Positions 15,650 through 25,000 of a stretch of DNA of 64,000 bases are shown here, piece by piece. The first letter of the stretch is position 1. Each line of letters starts with the position of its first letter. This DNA is from an uncultured Blautia sp. Its GTDB lineage: Bacteria > Bacillota > Clostridia > Lachnospirales > Lachnospiraceae. A program made the position numbers and the translations under genes. Under the pieces are notes generated by a model. That model was not told the origin of the DNA and searched no databases. It worked only from the letters and a program-made list of their open reading frames with translations. The stretch covers positions 124,001 through 188,000 of the forward strand of contig CATXEA010000002.1 in assembly GCA_958367245.1 (NCBI GenBank), read 5' to 3'.

Positions 15650-15880
15650 TCATTGCAGAATATCTACAATCACTTTTTTGCTGCTTTTTGAAGATGCCGC
15701 TTTTACAACAGTTCGGATTGCTTTCGCAATTCTTCCCTGGCGTCCAATGACCTTACCCATATCAGCAGTTCCTACCTTCAGTTCGATAATGACTGCGTCA
15801 TCCTTCTCTGTCTCGGTAACGACTACTTCATCCGGATTTTCAACAAGAGATTTTGCAATTACTTCTACCAGTTCTTTCAT
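15650..15880 (-). CDS. khpA: KH-domain RNA-binding protein KhpA
   Basis: A 76-residue single-KH-domain protein. The KH GxxG loop reads MGKVIGRQGRIAKAI near residues 40-54. In Firmicutes KhpA (YlqC) forms a complex with KhpB/Jag and binds many RNAs, influencing cell-envelope and division genes. Its place between rpsP and rimM is the typical one. A good ribosome site (GGGAGGT) precedes the start. Confidence 0.93.
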   Translation of the reverse strand: MKELVEVIAKSLVENPDEVVVTETEKDDAVIIELKVGTADMGKVIGRQGRIAKAIRTVVKAASSKSSKKVIVDILQ

Positions 15881-15943
15881 TACATACCTCCCTGACGTCC
15901 TCGCCGGACACTTCAGAAATACCTTGCATTACGGTATATCTGA

Positions 15944-16189
15944 TTATTTTTCGATTCCGGCATTTTTGAAGATTCTTGCAACAACTTCTGTTGGCTGAGC
16001 GCCTGATGCAAGCCATTTTTTAGCTGCTTCTTCATCAACTTTAACTGCGCTTGGCTCTACGTTTGGATCATATGTTCCGATTTCAGCGATTGCTTTACCA
16101 TCACGTTTGCAGCGGGAATCTGCAACAACGATTCTATAGTAAGGTGCTTTTTTCTGTCCCATTCTTCTTAATCTGATTTTAACTGCCAT
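15944..16189 (-). CDS. rpsP: Ribosomal protein bS16
   Basis: An 81-residue small-subunit protein with the canonical start VKIRLRRMGQKKAPYYRIVVADSR and the segment IAEIGTYDPN. It lies between ffh and khpA with a GGAGG-type site upstream, in the conserved ffh-rpsP-khpA-rimM-trmD order. Length is normal. Confidence 0.97.
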   Translation of the reverse strand: MAVKIRLRRMGQKKAPYYRIVVADSRCKRDGKAIAEIGTYDPNVEPSAVKVDEEAAKKWLASGAQPTEVVARIFKNAGIEK

Positions 16190-16237
16190 TGTTTGTTTTC
16201 CTCCATTTATTAGGTTTATAATTTGTTGTTTTTATAT

Positions 16238-17584
16238 TTAGAAAGGAAGCTTAAAGCCGCCTCTTCTACCTGTTTTGCCGCCCATGAGTCCGGGCATCTG
16301 TTTCATCATTTTTTTGCTCTGTTCGAACTGTTTCACCAGACGGTTGACTTCCGATATATCGACGCCTGCGCCTCTGGCAATTCGGTTCTTTCTGGAAATA
16401 TTCAGGATTGCAGGATTGCTGCGCTCCTGAGGCGTCATGGATAGAATGATGGATTTCGTTCTGTCCATTGCTTTCTCGTCAATCATTCCTTCAAGTTCTT
16501 TCATCTTGCTGCCCACTCCGGGAAGCATGTTCAGAATGCTGCCAAGACCGCCCATTTTATTCATCTGCTCCATACTGGTCAGATAATCGTTGAAGTCAAA
16601 GTCCATTTTCTTTAACTTCTTCTGCATATCCTGTACCTGTTCCTGATCGATGGCTGCCTCCGCCTTTTCAATAAGGCTCATCACATCGCCCATTCCCAGA
16701 ATTCTGGATGCCATACGCTCCGGATAGAACTGCTCCAAATCGGAAAGCTTCTCTCCCATACCTACATACAGAAGCGGCTTGCCTGTAACCGCCTTGATGG
16801 AAAGAGCTGCACCGCCTCGGGTGTCACCATCCATCTTGGTAAGGATTACGCCGTCAATTCCTACTTTATCTGCGAAGTTCTTCGCTACGTTTACCGCATC
16901 CTGACCTGTCATCGCATCTACCACAAGGATTGTGGCATCTACATTGATATTGGCCTTTATATCTGCAAGCTCCTGCATCATGTTCTCATCAATATGCAGA
17001 CGACCTGCCGTATCAATAAGCACTACATTCTGCTGGTTGGCTTTTGCATGCTCAATGGCTGCCTTCGCTATGTCTACAGGATTCTGTTTATCTCCCATGG
17101 AAAAAACTTCCACGCCCTGTTTCTCGCCGTTGACCTGAAGCTGTGTAATCGCTGCCGGTCTGTATACGTCACAGGCTACGAGAAGAGGTTTCTTTCCTTT
17201 GGATTTCAGTTTCCCTGCAAGCTTGGCAACTGTAGTTGTTTTACCTGCACCCTGAAGACCTGCCATCATAAGAACTGTCATCTCATTTCCCGGTTTCAGC
17301 GGAAGCTCTGTTGTCTCGCTTCCCATCAGGCTTACAAGTTCATCATTTACAATCTTGATTACCATCTGTCCCGGATTCAGTCCGTTCATGACATCCTGTC
17401 CAACGGCGCGCTCCTGTACAGATTTCGTAAACTGCTTCACAACCTTAAAGTTAACATCCGCTTCCAGAAGCGCCATCTTGACTTCCTTAAGGGCAAGCTT
17501 CACATCGTCTTCTGTAAGGCGTCCCTTGCTTCTGAGCTTCTTAAATACGTTCTGCAGTTTCTCGGTCAAGCTTTCAAATGCCAT
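16238..17584 (-). CDS. ffh: Signal recognition particle GTPase Ffh
   Basis: The protein subunit of the signal recognition particle, which binds SRP RNA and signal peptides and docks with FtsY (encoded in this window at 21.1-22.0 kb). The 448-residue protein has the N domain, the G domain with GLQGAGKTTT near residue 108, DTAGR near 190 and TKMDGDTRGGAA near 248, and the methionine-rich M domain from about residue 300 with the tail MPGLMGGK. It follows ylxM by 3 bp, and the two are co-translated from one promoter. Confidence 0.97.
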   Translation of the reverse strand: MAFESLTEKLQNVFKKLRSKGRLTEDDVKLALKEVKMALLEADVNFKVVKQFTKSVQERAVGQDVMNGLNPGQMVIKIVNDELVSLMGSETTELPLKPGNEMTVLMMAGLQGAGKTTTVAKLAGKLKSKGKKPLLVACDVYRPAAITQLQVNGEKQGVEVFSMGDKQNPVDIAKAAIEHAKANQQNVVLIDTAGRLHIDENMMQELADIKANINVDATILVVDAMTGQDAVNVAKNFADKVGIDGVILTKMDGDTRGGAALSIKAVTGKPLLYVGMGEKLSDLEQFYPERMASRILGMGDVMSLIEKAEAAIDQEQVQDMQKKLKKMDFDFNDYLTSMEQMNKMGGLGSILNMLPGVGSKMKELEGMIDEKAMDRTKSIILSMTPQERSNPAILNISRKNRIARGAGVDISEVNRLVKQFEQSKKMMKQMPGLMGGKTGRRGGFKLPF

Positions 17585-17587
17585 ATA

Positions 17588-17911
17588 TTATAACTCCTCT
17601 AAAATTTCATTAGAAATAGCTGCAATCTCTTCCGAGTGATATTCCTGAGCAAGTGTTCGGATTCTTTTCACCTGCGTACGGATATTCAGAAATTTCTCTA
17701 CCAGATGAAGCTTCTGTTCATATTCCTCCAGAGTCTTATTGCACCTCTTAATCATATCGTGCACTCCCTGACGGCTGATTCCCAAATCCTCCGCTACCTC
17801 GCTGAGGGAAAAATCATCCAGCACCACGCTCTCATATACCTGCTGCTGCCGCTTCGTCAAAAGCTCACCGTAGAAATCATATAAATATCCCTGTTCAACA
17901 AATTTCTCCAT
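17588..17911 (-). CDS. ylxM: YlxM/p13-family DNA-binding regulator of the SRP operon
   Basis: A 107-residue helix-turn-helix protein related to sigma-factor region 4, found immediately before ffh throughout Firmicutes and linked to SRP pathway function. The HTH reads LSEVAEDLGISRQGVHDMIKR (about residues 36-56), and the tail is helical. It is the first gene of the operon. The promoter lies so close that the predicted transcript starts only about 12 nt before the ATG, within or just before the ribosome site. Confidence 0.92.
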   Translation of the reverse strand: MEKFVEQGYLYDFYGELLTKRQQQVYESVVLDDFSLSEVAEDLGISRQGVHDMIKRCNKTLEEYEQKLHLVEKFLNIRTQVKRIRTLAQEYHSEEIAAISNEILEEL

Positions 17912-17928
17912 TTGTAATCACCTTGGCT

Positions 17929-17957
17929 ATCATACCGCATCCCGGAGTTGCTGTCAA
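17929..17957 (-). promoter_or_regulatory. Promoter of the ylxM-ffh-rpsP-khpA-rimM-trmD-queA operon
   Basis: TTGACA (17952-17957) and TATGAT (17929-17934) on the minus strand with a 17-bp spacer. The expected start near 17922-17924 falls at the AAGGTG ribosome site. Confidence 0.85.
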
Positions 17958-17959
17958 GT

Positions 17960-18250
17960 ATTTTTTCTTTACAGGTTGATTTTTATGTTATTTCATCTTC
18001 TCCTCTCCGTCCTTTGGTTCGTTTCACGCATGACCAACACTCTTATGCGAGAAATACCATTCCCCGCACATCGCGACGCGCCTTAAACAGCTTAAGGAAT
18101 AGCTATCCGCTCCATACAGTGAGGAACGCCGGGAAGCAGCGCGACGATATACCAGAGAGAACAACACCGCCGACAGGCTGAAATAATGTAGATTTGTTTA
18201 TAGTCTTATGATATACTTTTCTTAAAGACACAAAACGATAAATTTGAATT
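17960..18250. other. Gene-free stretch, nothing recognised
   Basis: About 290 bp between ylxM and the zinc-ribbon gene. The part from 18040 to 18180 is visibly more GC-rich than the flanks and contains CTTAAACAGCTTAAG (a small inverted repeat). No reading frame there has a ribosome site, and I do not recognise an RNA family. It may be a decayed gene remnant. Confidence 0.4.
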
Positions 18251-18271
18251 AATTTGCGGAGGTGAAATAAT

Positions 18272-18487
18272 ATGAAGTGCCCATATTGTGGTGAAGAAAT
18301 GATAAAAGGATTCTTAACGAGTTCGAGAGATATTACTTTTACAATTGACAATCCAAACGGTAATCTTTTCCGGATTAAAAAACGTGATGATCTGGAATTG
18401 AGTAAAGGTTCAGGGGGGATACCTCATTGTGAAGCTTATCATTGCAATAGTTGTAAAAAAATTATAATTGATTATGCAAATAAATAA
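18272..18487 (+). CDS. Small zinc-ribbon protein (DUF6487-like)
   Basis: A 71-residue protein with CPYC at residues 3-6 and CNSC near 58-61, a four-cysteine zinc ribbon of the type found in a family of small clostridial proteins with the pattern MKCPYCGxEMxxG and a middle segment ending in a Cys-containing strand. The ribosome site GCGGAGGTG supports the start. It is followed by a terminator, so it is transcribed alone. Function is not known; zinc ribbons of this kind are usually small binding modules. Confidence 0.8.
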   Translation: MKCPYCGEEMIKGFLTSSRDITFTIDNPNGNLFRIKKRDDLELSKGSGGIPHCEAYHCNSCKKIIIDYANK

Positions 18488-18532
18488 ATTCGAATTGAAC
18501 AGTACACAGCAAAACTTAATACTATACTCACA

Positions 18533-18563
18533 AGGGCAGCCGAGAAAATCGACTGTCCTTTTT
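18533..18563 (+). terminator. Terminator after the zinc-ribbon gene
   Basis: AGGGCAG (18533-18539) pairs with CTGTCCT (18553-18559), with further pairing inside and a TTTTT tail. Confidence 0.75.
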
Positions 18564-18565
18564 AC

Positions 18566-18594
18566 TTGAAAATCTCTGTTTTTTCATGTATTAT
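18566..18594 (+). promoter_or_regulatory. Promoter of the DUF362 ferredoxin-like gene
   Basis: TTGAAA (18566-18571) and TATTAT (18589-18594) with a 17-bp spacer. Confidence 0.75.
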
Positions 18595-18626
18595 TTTAAT
18601 ATATTAATTGTCAGGAGGATATCTCA

Positions 18627-19736
18627 ATGGAAAAGTCTAAAGTTTATTACACATCTATGAGAACCGGATTTAACGACGGACTGTTAAGCAAACTTGCCCG
18701 TCTTATTAAGACAGCAGGCATCGGAACCATTGATTTTGACGGCAAATATACAGCCATCAAGATTCATTTCGGCGAACCGGGCAACCTTGCCTTTCTTCGT
18801 CCGAATTACGCAAAAGTTGTTGTAGATACAGTCAAAGAGCTGGGCGGCAAACCTTTCCTTACAGACTGCAATACCTTATATGTAGGCGGAAGAAAAAATG
18901 CTCTGGATCATCTGGAGAGCGCCTATACAAACGGCTTCTCTCCTTTCTCCACAGGATGCCATATTTTAATCGCAGACGGTCTTAAGGGAACCGATGAAGA
19001 ATATGTTCCTGTTGAAGGCGGCGAATATGTAAAAGAAGCTAAAATCGGACGCGCAGTCATGGATGCAGACGTATTTATTTCCCTGAGCCACTTCAAAGGA
19101 CACGAAGCCACAGGCTTTGGCGGATGCCTTAAAAATATTGGTATGGGATGCGGTTCCCGCGCAGGCAAAATGGAAATGCACAGCGCAGGCAAGCCTCATG
19201 TAGATCAGGATCTCTGTATCGGCTGCCACAGATGTGAAAAGATTTGCGCTCACGGCGCTCCTGTATTCACAGATGGAAAGGCTTCCATTGACCATGACAA
19301 ATGCGTAGGCTGCGGAAGATGTATCGGCGTCTGTCCGAAAGATGCTGTGCTGGCAGCGTCCGATGAATCCAATGACATCCTGAACTGCAAAATTGCAGAA
19401 TACAGCAAGGCAGTTCTTGACGGAAGACCACATTTCCATATCAGTCTTGTCATCGACGTTTCTCCGTACTGCGACTGTCACGCCGAAAATGATGCGGCAA
19501 TTGTACCGGATGTAGGCTTTTTCGCTTCCTTTGACCCGGTTGCTCTGGATGTAGCCTGTGCAGATGCTGTAAACAAACAGCCTGCCATTGCAAATACCTG
19601 TCTTTCCGAGGCGGATCATGAAGGACACGACCACTTCAGCGCAGTATTCCCAAGCACAAACTGGAGAAGCAGCATTGAACATGCGAAGAAAATCGGACTT
19701 GGAACAGATGAATATGAACTTGTTATTGTGAAGTAA
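18627..19736 (+). CDS. DUF362 domain protein with two 4Fe-4S clusters
   Basis: A 369-residue cytoplasmic iron-sulfur protein. The DUF362 domain occupies most of the protein (KIHFGEPGN near residue 47, HFKGHEATGFGG near 153, DPVALDVACADAV near 300). A bacterial ferredoxin insert near residues 191-240 carries CIGCHRCEKICAHGAP and CVGCGRCIGVCPKDAV, enough for two 4Fe-4S clusters. Proteins of this family are common in strict anaerobes and are assumed to transfer electrons; the partner and substrate are unknown. It has its own promoter, a GTCAGGAGGATATC ribosome site and a bidirectional terminator. Confidence 0.88.
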   Translation: MEKSKVYYTSMRTGFNDGLLSKLARLIKTAGIGTIDFDGKYTAIKIHFGEPGNLAFLRPNYAKVVVDTVKELGGKPFLTDCNTLYVGGRKNALDHLESAYTNGFSPFSTGCHILIADGLKGTDEEYVPVEGGEYVKEAKIGRAVMDADVFISLSHFKGHEATGFGGCLKNIGMGCGSRAGKMEMHSAGKPHVDQDLCIGCHRCEKICAHGAPVFTDGKASIDHDKCVGCGRCIGVCPKDAVLAASDESNDILNCKIAEYSKAVLDGRPHFHISLVIDVSPYCDCHAENDAAIVPDVGFFASFDPVALDVACADAVNKQPAIANTCLSEADHEGHDHFSAVFPSTNWRSSIEHAKKIGLGTDEYELVIVK

Positions 19737-19753
19737 AATCAAAAACAAGATGC

Positions 19754-19796
19754 AAAAAGAGAGGAACCGCTTTCAAAAAGCGTCCTCTCTTTTTTA
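19754..19796. terminator. Bidirectional terminator between the DUF362 gene and ilvA
   Basis: AAAAAGAGAGGA and TCCTCTCTTTTTT arms with an inner CGCTTT/AAAGCG stem. It has A and T runs on both sides. Confidence 0.9.
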
Positions 19797-19812
19797 TCAT
19801 AATCTTTTAAAA

Positions 19813-21024
19813 TTACAGACTGGTGCGGATTACTTTCGGACGACAGCCTGCATCTTCCAGAGCTTTGACAATCTGGTTTTTGTGGTCTGTACCGAAAGCT
19901 TCCATGGTAATCTTAAGTTCAACGGCTGCGTTTCGATTAGTGCTGACGAACTGGTTGTGGTCAAGCTTAATGACATTGCCCTGCTGTGCGGCGATGATAG
20001 TTGCCACACGGACAAGCTCTCCTGCTTTATCCGGAATGAGAACAGATACAGTGAAGATTCTGTCTCTCTGAATCAGACCATGCTGCACTACTGAGGACAT
20101 TGTAATCACATCCATGTTTCCGCCGCTGAGGACAGATACCACTTTTTTATTCTTGAAATCAAGATGACGCAGAGCCGCTACCGTAAGAAGACCTGAATTT
20201 TCTACAATCATCTTATGGTTTTCTACCATATCAAGAAAGGCTACGATGAGTTCGTCATCCTCGATGGTAATTACACCGTCCAGATTCTCCTGAAGGTACG
20301 GAAAAACATTTGCGCCCGGCGTCTGCACAGCAGTACCGTCTGCAATCGTATTTACATGCGGAAGTGTTACCACCTCTCCTTTTTTCAGGGAAGCCTTGAG
20401 ACACGCCGCTCCTGCCGGCTCAACGCCGATTACCTTAATATGAGGATTCAGAAGCTTTGCCAGAGTGGAAACTCCTGTTGCAAGACCGCCTCCTCCTACA
20501 GGAACGAGAATATAGTCTACAAGCGGAAGCTCCTGAACAATCTCCATTGCAATGGTTCCCTGTCCTGTGGCAACTGCCGGATCGTCAAAAGGATGAATGA
20601 ACGTATATCCTTCTTTCTGTGCAAGCTCCAGAGCAAACGCACATGCCTCATCGTACACATCCCCGTGAAGGATTACTTCTGCGCCGTAACTTTTGGTGCG
20701 CTCCACCTTGATAAGAGGCGTTGTGGTCGGCATAACAATAACTGCTTTCACACCGAATTTGTGAGCCGCGTATGCAACACCCTGGGCATGGTTGCCCGCA
20801 GAAGCGGTAATCAGCCCTTTTTCTCGCTCTTCATCGGAAAGTGTGCTGATTTTATAGTAGGCGCCGCGTACCTTATATGCGCCTGTGCGCTGCATATTTT
20901 CCGGCTTGAAAAATACCTTGTTTCCAGTCAGGTCGCTGAAATAGCTGCTCTTGATAAGCTTCGTCTCCTGAGTGACCTTTTTTACGATTTCTGATGCCTC
21001 TTCAAAGCTTTCTAATGTAAGCAT
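19813..21024 (-). CDS. ilvA: Threonine ammonia-lyase (threonine dehydratase) with ACT domain
   Basis: A 403-residue PLP enzyme that deaminates threonine to 2-oxobutanoate. The PLP lysine is K51 in RTGAYKVRGAYYKI, the substrate loop is TASAGNHAQG near residue 92, and the phosphate-binding loop VGGGGLATG near 175. A single ACT domain starts near residue 328 (TVSVLIPDKAGELVRV). The medium length with one ACT domain matches the form often shared between isoleucine synthesis and threonine catabolism, so the choice of ilvA over tdcB is by convention. The AGGAGG site fixes the start. It lies 63 bp after ftsY without an obvious terminator and may be the last gene of that operon. Confidence 0.9.
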   Translation of the reverse strand: MLTLESFEEASEIVKKVTQETKLIKSSYFSDLTGNKVFFKPENMQRTGAYKVRGAYYKISTLSDEEREKGLITASAGNHAQGVAYAAHKFGVKAVIVMPTTTPLIKVERTKSYGAEVILHGDVYDEACAFALELAQKEGYTFIHPFDDPAVATGQGTIAMEIVQELPLVDYILVPVGGGGLATGVSTLAKLLNPHIKVIGVEPAGAACLKASLKKGEVVTLPHVNTIADGTAVQTPGANVFPYLQENLDGVITIEDDELIVAFLDMVENHKMIVENSGLLTVAALRHLDFKNKKVVSVLSGGNMDVITMSSVVQHGLIQRDRIFTVSVLIPDKAGELVRVATIIAAQQGNVIKLDHNQFVSTNRNAAVELKITMEAFGTDHKNQIVKALEDAGCRPKVIRTSL

Positions 21025-21053
21025 ATATTTTTTCCTCCTCGTGTGGTAGTTCC

Positions 21054-21076
21054 GGCTTCTCCCAAAGGCAGAAGCC
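21054..21076 (-). other. Hairpin between ftsY and ilvA
   Basis: GGCTTCT pairs with AGAAGCC. There is no U-run after it, so it is unlikely to terminate; it may stabilise or mark processing of the message. Confidence 0.4.
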
Positions 21077-21087
21077 GCCTGTGAGCT

Positions 21088-22026
21088 TTATTCCTGTCCG
21101 GCTGTATCAAAGAGCGCGTTTACAAAAGAATCTGAATCAAACTTCTGCAGGTCGTCAATACTCTCTCCTACGCCGATATATTTCACCGGAATATCAAGTT
21201 CAGACTGGATTGCAACTGCAATTCCGCCCTTTGCAGTACCGTCAAGCTTCGTCAGGATGATTCCGTTCACATTTGCCACCTCTGCAAACTGTCTTGCCTG
21301 AGCAAGGGCATTCTGTCCTGTCGTTCCGTCAAGGACAACCAGAGTTTCCAGATACGCCTCCGGATACTCTCTTTCCAGAATCCTGTAAATCTTACGAAGC
21401 TCCTCCATAAGATTCTTTTTATTATGAAGACGTCCTGCAGTATCGCAGAGAAGAACATCTGCATTTCTCGCTTTCGCCGCAGCTACTGCATCATAGACTA
21501 CAGAAGCCGGGTCTGCGCCGTTTTGTCCTCCGATAATGTCTACTCCCGCACGGTTTGCCCACTGGGTAAGCTGCTCTCCTGCTGCTGCGCGGAAGGTATC
21601 CGCTGCTGCCAGAATAACCTTTTTGCCCTGATCTTTAAGCTTGCCTGCCAGCTTTCCAACGGAAGTTGTCTTTCCCACACCGTTGACACCGATTACAAGA
21701 ATAACTGATTTACGGTTCTCAAACTCGTACTCTGTACTGTCTACTCGCATCTGTTCTTTAATACCGTCAATGAGAAACTGTTTACATTCCATAGGGTCTG
21801 AAATATGTTTCTCCTTAACCTCAGCCTTCAGCTTCTCGATAATGGACGTTGTCGCATTGATTCCGATATCTCCCATAATCAGAGTTTCTTCCAGCTCCTC
21901 ATAGAAATCTTCATCAATACTGGAATAGCCCTTAAAAATAGAATCAAATCCGGCTACAATATTATCTCTTGTCTTAGTCAGTCCGCTGACAAGACGTTTA
22001 AAAAAACCTTTCTTTTCCTCTGCCAT
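21088..22026 (-). CDS. ftsY: Signal recognition particle receptor FtsY
   Basis: The membrane-associated SRP receptor GTPase, partner of Ffh. The start at 22026 (MAEEKKGFFKRL) is chosen because AGGAGGAACAGCT stands just before it; an in-frame ATG six codons earlier overlaps the smc stop. The 312-residue protein has a short N-terminal A domain with an amphipathic KKGFFKRLVSGLTKT helix, the N domain, and the G domain with GVNGVGKTTSVGKLAG near residue 115, DTAGRLHNKKNLM near 198 and TKLDGTAKGG near 255. It follows smc closely in the conserved rnc-smc-ftsY order. Confidence 0.95.
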   Translation of the reverse strand: MAEEKKGFFKRLVSGLTKTRDNIVAGFDSIFKGYSSIDEDFYEELEETLIMGDIGINATTSIIEKLKAEVKEKHISDPMECKQFLIDGIKEQMRVDSTEYEFENRKSVILVIGVNGVGKTTSVGKLAGKLKDQGKKVILAAADTFRAAAGEQLTQWANRAGVDIIGGQNGADPASVVYDAVAAAKARNADVLLCDTAGRLHNKKNLMEELRKIYRILEREYPEAYLETLVVLDGTTGQNALAQARQFAEVANVNGIILTKLDGTAKGGIAVAIQSELDIPVKYIGVGESIDDLQKFDSDSFVNALFDTAGQE

Positions 22027-22040
22027 AGCTGTTCCTCCTG

Positions 22041-25000
22041 TCACTGGGTAAGCTGATTTTCCACAAGGTCTACGGAAACCAGCGTAGATACCCCTTTTTC
22101 CTGCATCGTGATACCATAAAGCCTGTCTGCCGCATTCATAGTACCGCGTCTATGCGTTATTATAATAAATTGTGTATTCTTTGTCAATTTCTGCAAGTAT
22201 CCTGCAAATCGTCCCACATTAGAATCATCGAGAGCCGCCTCAATCTCATCCAGAAGACAGAATGGCGACGGTTTCAGGTTCTGTATAGCAAAGAGAAGGG
22301 CAATGGCTGTCAGCGCCTTCTCCCCACCGGAAAGCTGCATCATATTCTGAAGCTTCTTTCCCGGAGGCTGGGAAATAATACGGATTCCCGCTTCCAGAAT
22401 ATCCGCCTCCTCATCAAGCTCCAGAGTACCTTTTCCGCCTCCGAACAACTCCTTAAACGCCTTGTCAAATTCCTTCTGGATATCACGGAATTTTTCTGTG
22501 AACTGCTTACGCATTCCCTCGTCAAGCTCCTGTATGATACCTTCCAGTGTCTTCTCGGCAGTAACAAGATCCTCATACTGGGCAGACAGGAAGGAATGTC
22601 TCTCGGAAAGCTCCTTAAAATCCTCAATGGCATTGACATTGACAGAGCCAAGCTTACGGATTTCATCCTTAATCTGAGAAATCTGTTTTTTCATTTCCTG
22701 TCTGTCATTAAGCTCTTCCTTTTTATATTGAAGGGCATTATTCGGAGTGATTTCATACTCCTCCCACATATATGCAATCTGGGCTTCTCTGTCCTCCTCT
22801 GCCTTTTCCATCAGACTGGAAAGACGGAAGCACTCCTTATCCAGAAGTCCTTTCTGCTCGGAAAGACTGTCACGTTTCTCAAAAAAGACTTTATGTCTGC
22901 TGTTTTTTTCGTCTTTTTCCCTCTGCCAGCTCTCCATCTGCTCTCTTGCATCCTGTTCCTGTGTTCCGAAAGCCTCTATCTCTGATTTAATCTCATCAAT
23001 AGCTTTTTTCTTATTTTCCATATCAGAAGCAGCTTCCAGAAGGCTGCCCTGAATCCCTTCCTTCTCCTCGTCGAAGGTTTTCATCTCAGAAATCAGACGG
23101 GAAAGATTCTCCTGACCGAATTTTTCTTTCTGTTCAAGACCTGCTGCCTCCAGACGGATTTCTTCAAGGGATTTTGTAATCCTTCCCTCCTCGTTTCTCC
23201 ACTCGTCCAGTTCTTTCTGTCTTGTCTCAATGAAAGTCTCCAGCTCCTGCTCGTCCGTTTTTGAAGATTCCAGTTCTCTGGTTATCATCTCATGGTCCCG
23301 TCGGATTTCCTGAACCTGACGTTTGATTTCCGCCTGATCCCGGTTAATCTGCTCGTATCCCTTACGGATTTCCTCTGCTTTCGCTTTTAACTGGGATATA
23401 TTCATTTTCGCCGTGTTCTGTTCCACATACTGCTGACGAAGCTTCTCCTGAAAATCCGCGATAGTATCGCGAATCACATTTCTTCTGCTTCTGTTGTCAT
23501 CAATGGCTTTCTGCATTTCCTCCAGTTCTTTTTTCAAAGCGAGGACACTTGATTCCAGCTCTTCAATTTCCCTTCTTCTTCCGAGAAGGTTACTGTTATT
23601 TTTAAATGCACCGCCAGTCATGGAACCGCCGGGATTTAAGGATTCTCCCTCGATTGTAACCATACGCAGGCTGTGTCTGAATTTCCTTGCTATCATAATT
23701 GCATGGTCGATGTGATCCACCACCAGAACACGCCCCAGAAGATACTTCACAAGCCCCTTATACTCCTGGGCAGTCGTAACCAGATCGCTGGCAACGCCAA
23801 TTACTCCGGGCTCATTAAGAGCTTCCCTCTGGGCAAAATCACCTCTTCCGCTTACACTGTTCAGAGGGAGAAACGTCGCCCGCCCATAGCGGTTCTTTTT
23901 CAGAAACTCAATCATCGTTTTTGCAGTCTGCTCATTGTCTGTGACAATGTTCTGAATACTTCCCCCAAGAGCCGTCTCAATGGCAATCTCATAGTCCTTA
24001 TTTACCTGAATAAGGTCTGCCACAACACCCCGGATTCCGGGAACTCTGTCTTTTTGTTCCATAACACGACGGATGCTGTTTCCATAACCATCGTAACGCT
24101 CGGTGATATTTTTTAAGGATTCCAGACGGGAAGCCTCTCTGTGGTAGGCTGTCTGCCCGATTTCCATCTGGCTGTTCTGTTTCTTTAATTCATCCTGAAT
24201 TTCGTGTACCTGATCGTCCAGACGGCGGCACTCCGCATTCATGGAATCAATCAGCTTCGTGATAGATTCGTACTCTGACTGCGCCTTGCGAAGAACCGTC
24301 TGCTGTTCCTCCTCCTCGCTTTTTAACCGCAGAATCCTCTGACTGATTTCCGCCTTACGGATATCCGCCTGTTCCATCATGGTGTCAAAACGCTGTACCT
24401 TACCTTTTGTGGTGGCACGGGCATTGAGGATTTCAATAATCTCATTTTTTCCCTCTTCCACTGCGTCTGTACACTGGCGGATATTTTCCTGCACATGTTC
24501 AAGCTGTTTTTCCTGTTCTCCCAGCTTTTCTCTTACTTCTTTTAAGGCTGCGCGGATTTCTGCCCGTTCCTCTTCAAGCTCTGTCCGCTCTTTTATACGG
24601 CGGCTCAGTTCTTCCTCAATGGCAGCAAGTCTAGTCTTATAATGCTCTTCATTCTGTACGCCTGCAAGAATCTGTTCATTAAGGACATTAATCTGTCCTT
24701 CTAACTGCTGTTTCTTAAGCGCATTCTCCTGAGTCTGCTCTCTGAGGGTATCCATCCTGCCGTTTAATTCTTCCAGCTCGCTTTCCAGAGTTTCATACTC
24801 TGTTTTCGTCTGCTCGTAAGCCTTGGTTGTTTCTTCCAGATTTTCACTTGCCAGCCTGAATTTATCTCCCAGTTCTTTTAAGAGTTCTCCTGTATGGCTG
24901 TGCTCCAGAAGAAACAAATTCACATCCAGCTCTTTCAGATTCTCTCTTTTTGCAAGATAAATCTTCGCTGTTTCAGACTGCTTCTCCAAAGGTCCAAGCT

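Noticed and set aside
18121..18150. GGGAAGCAGC stretch resembling the SRP RNA tetraloop region
   Set aside because: The flanking conserved CAGGTCCGGAAGGAAGCAGC motif and the pairing stems are absent.
17948..18181. 77-codon plus-strand frame
   Set aside because: No ribosome site, overlaps the ylxM promoter, low-complexity composition.
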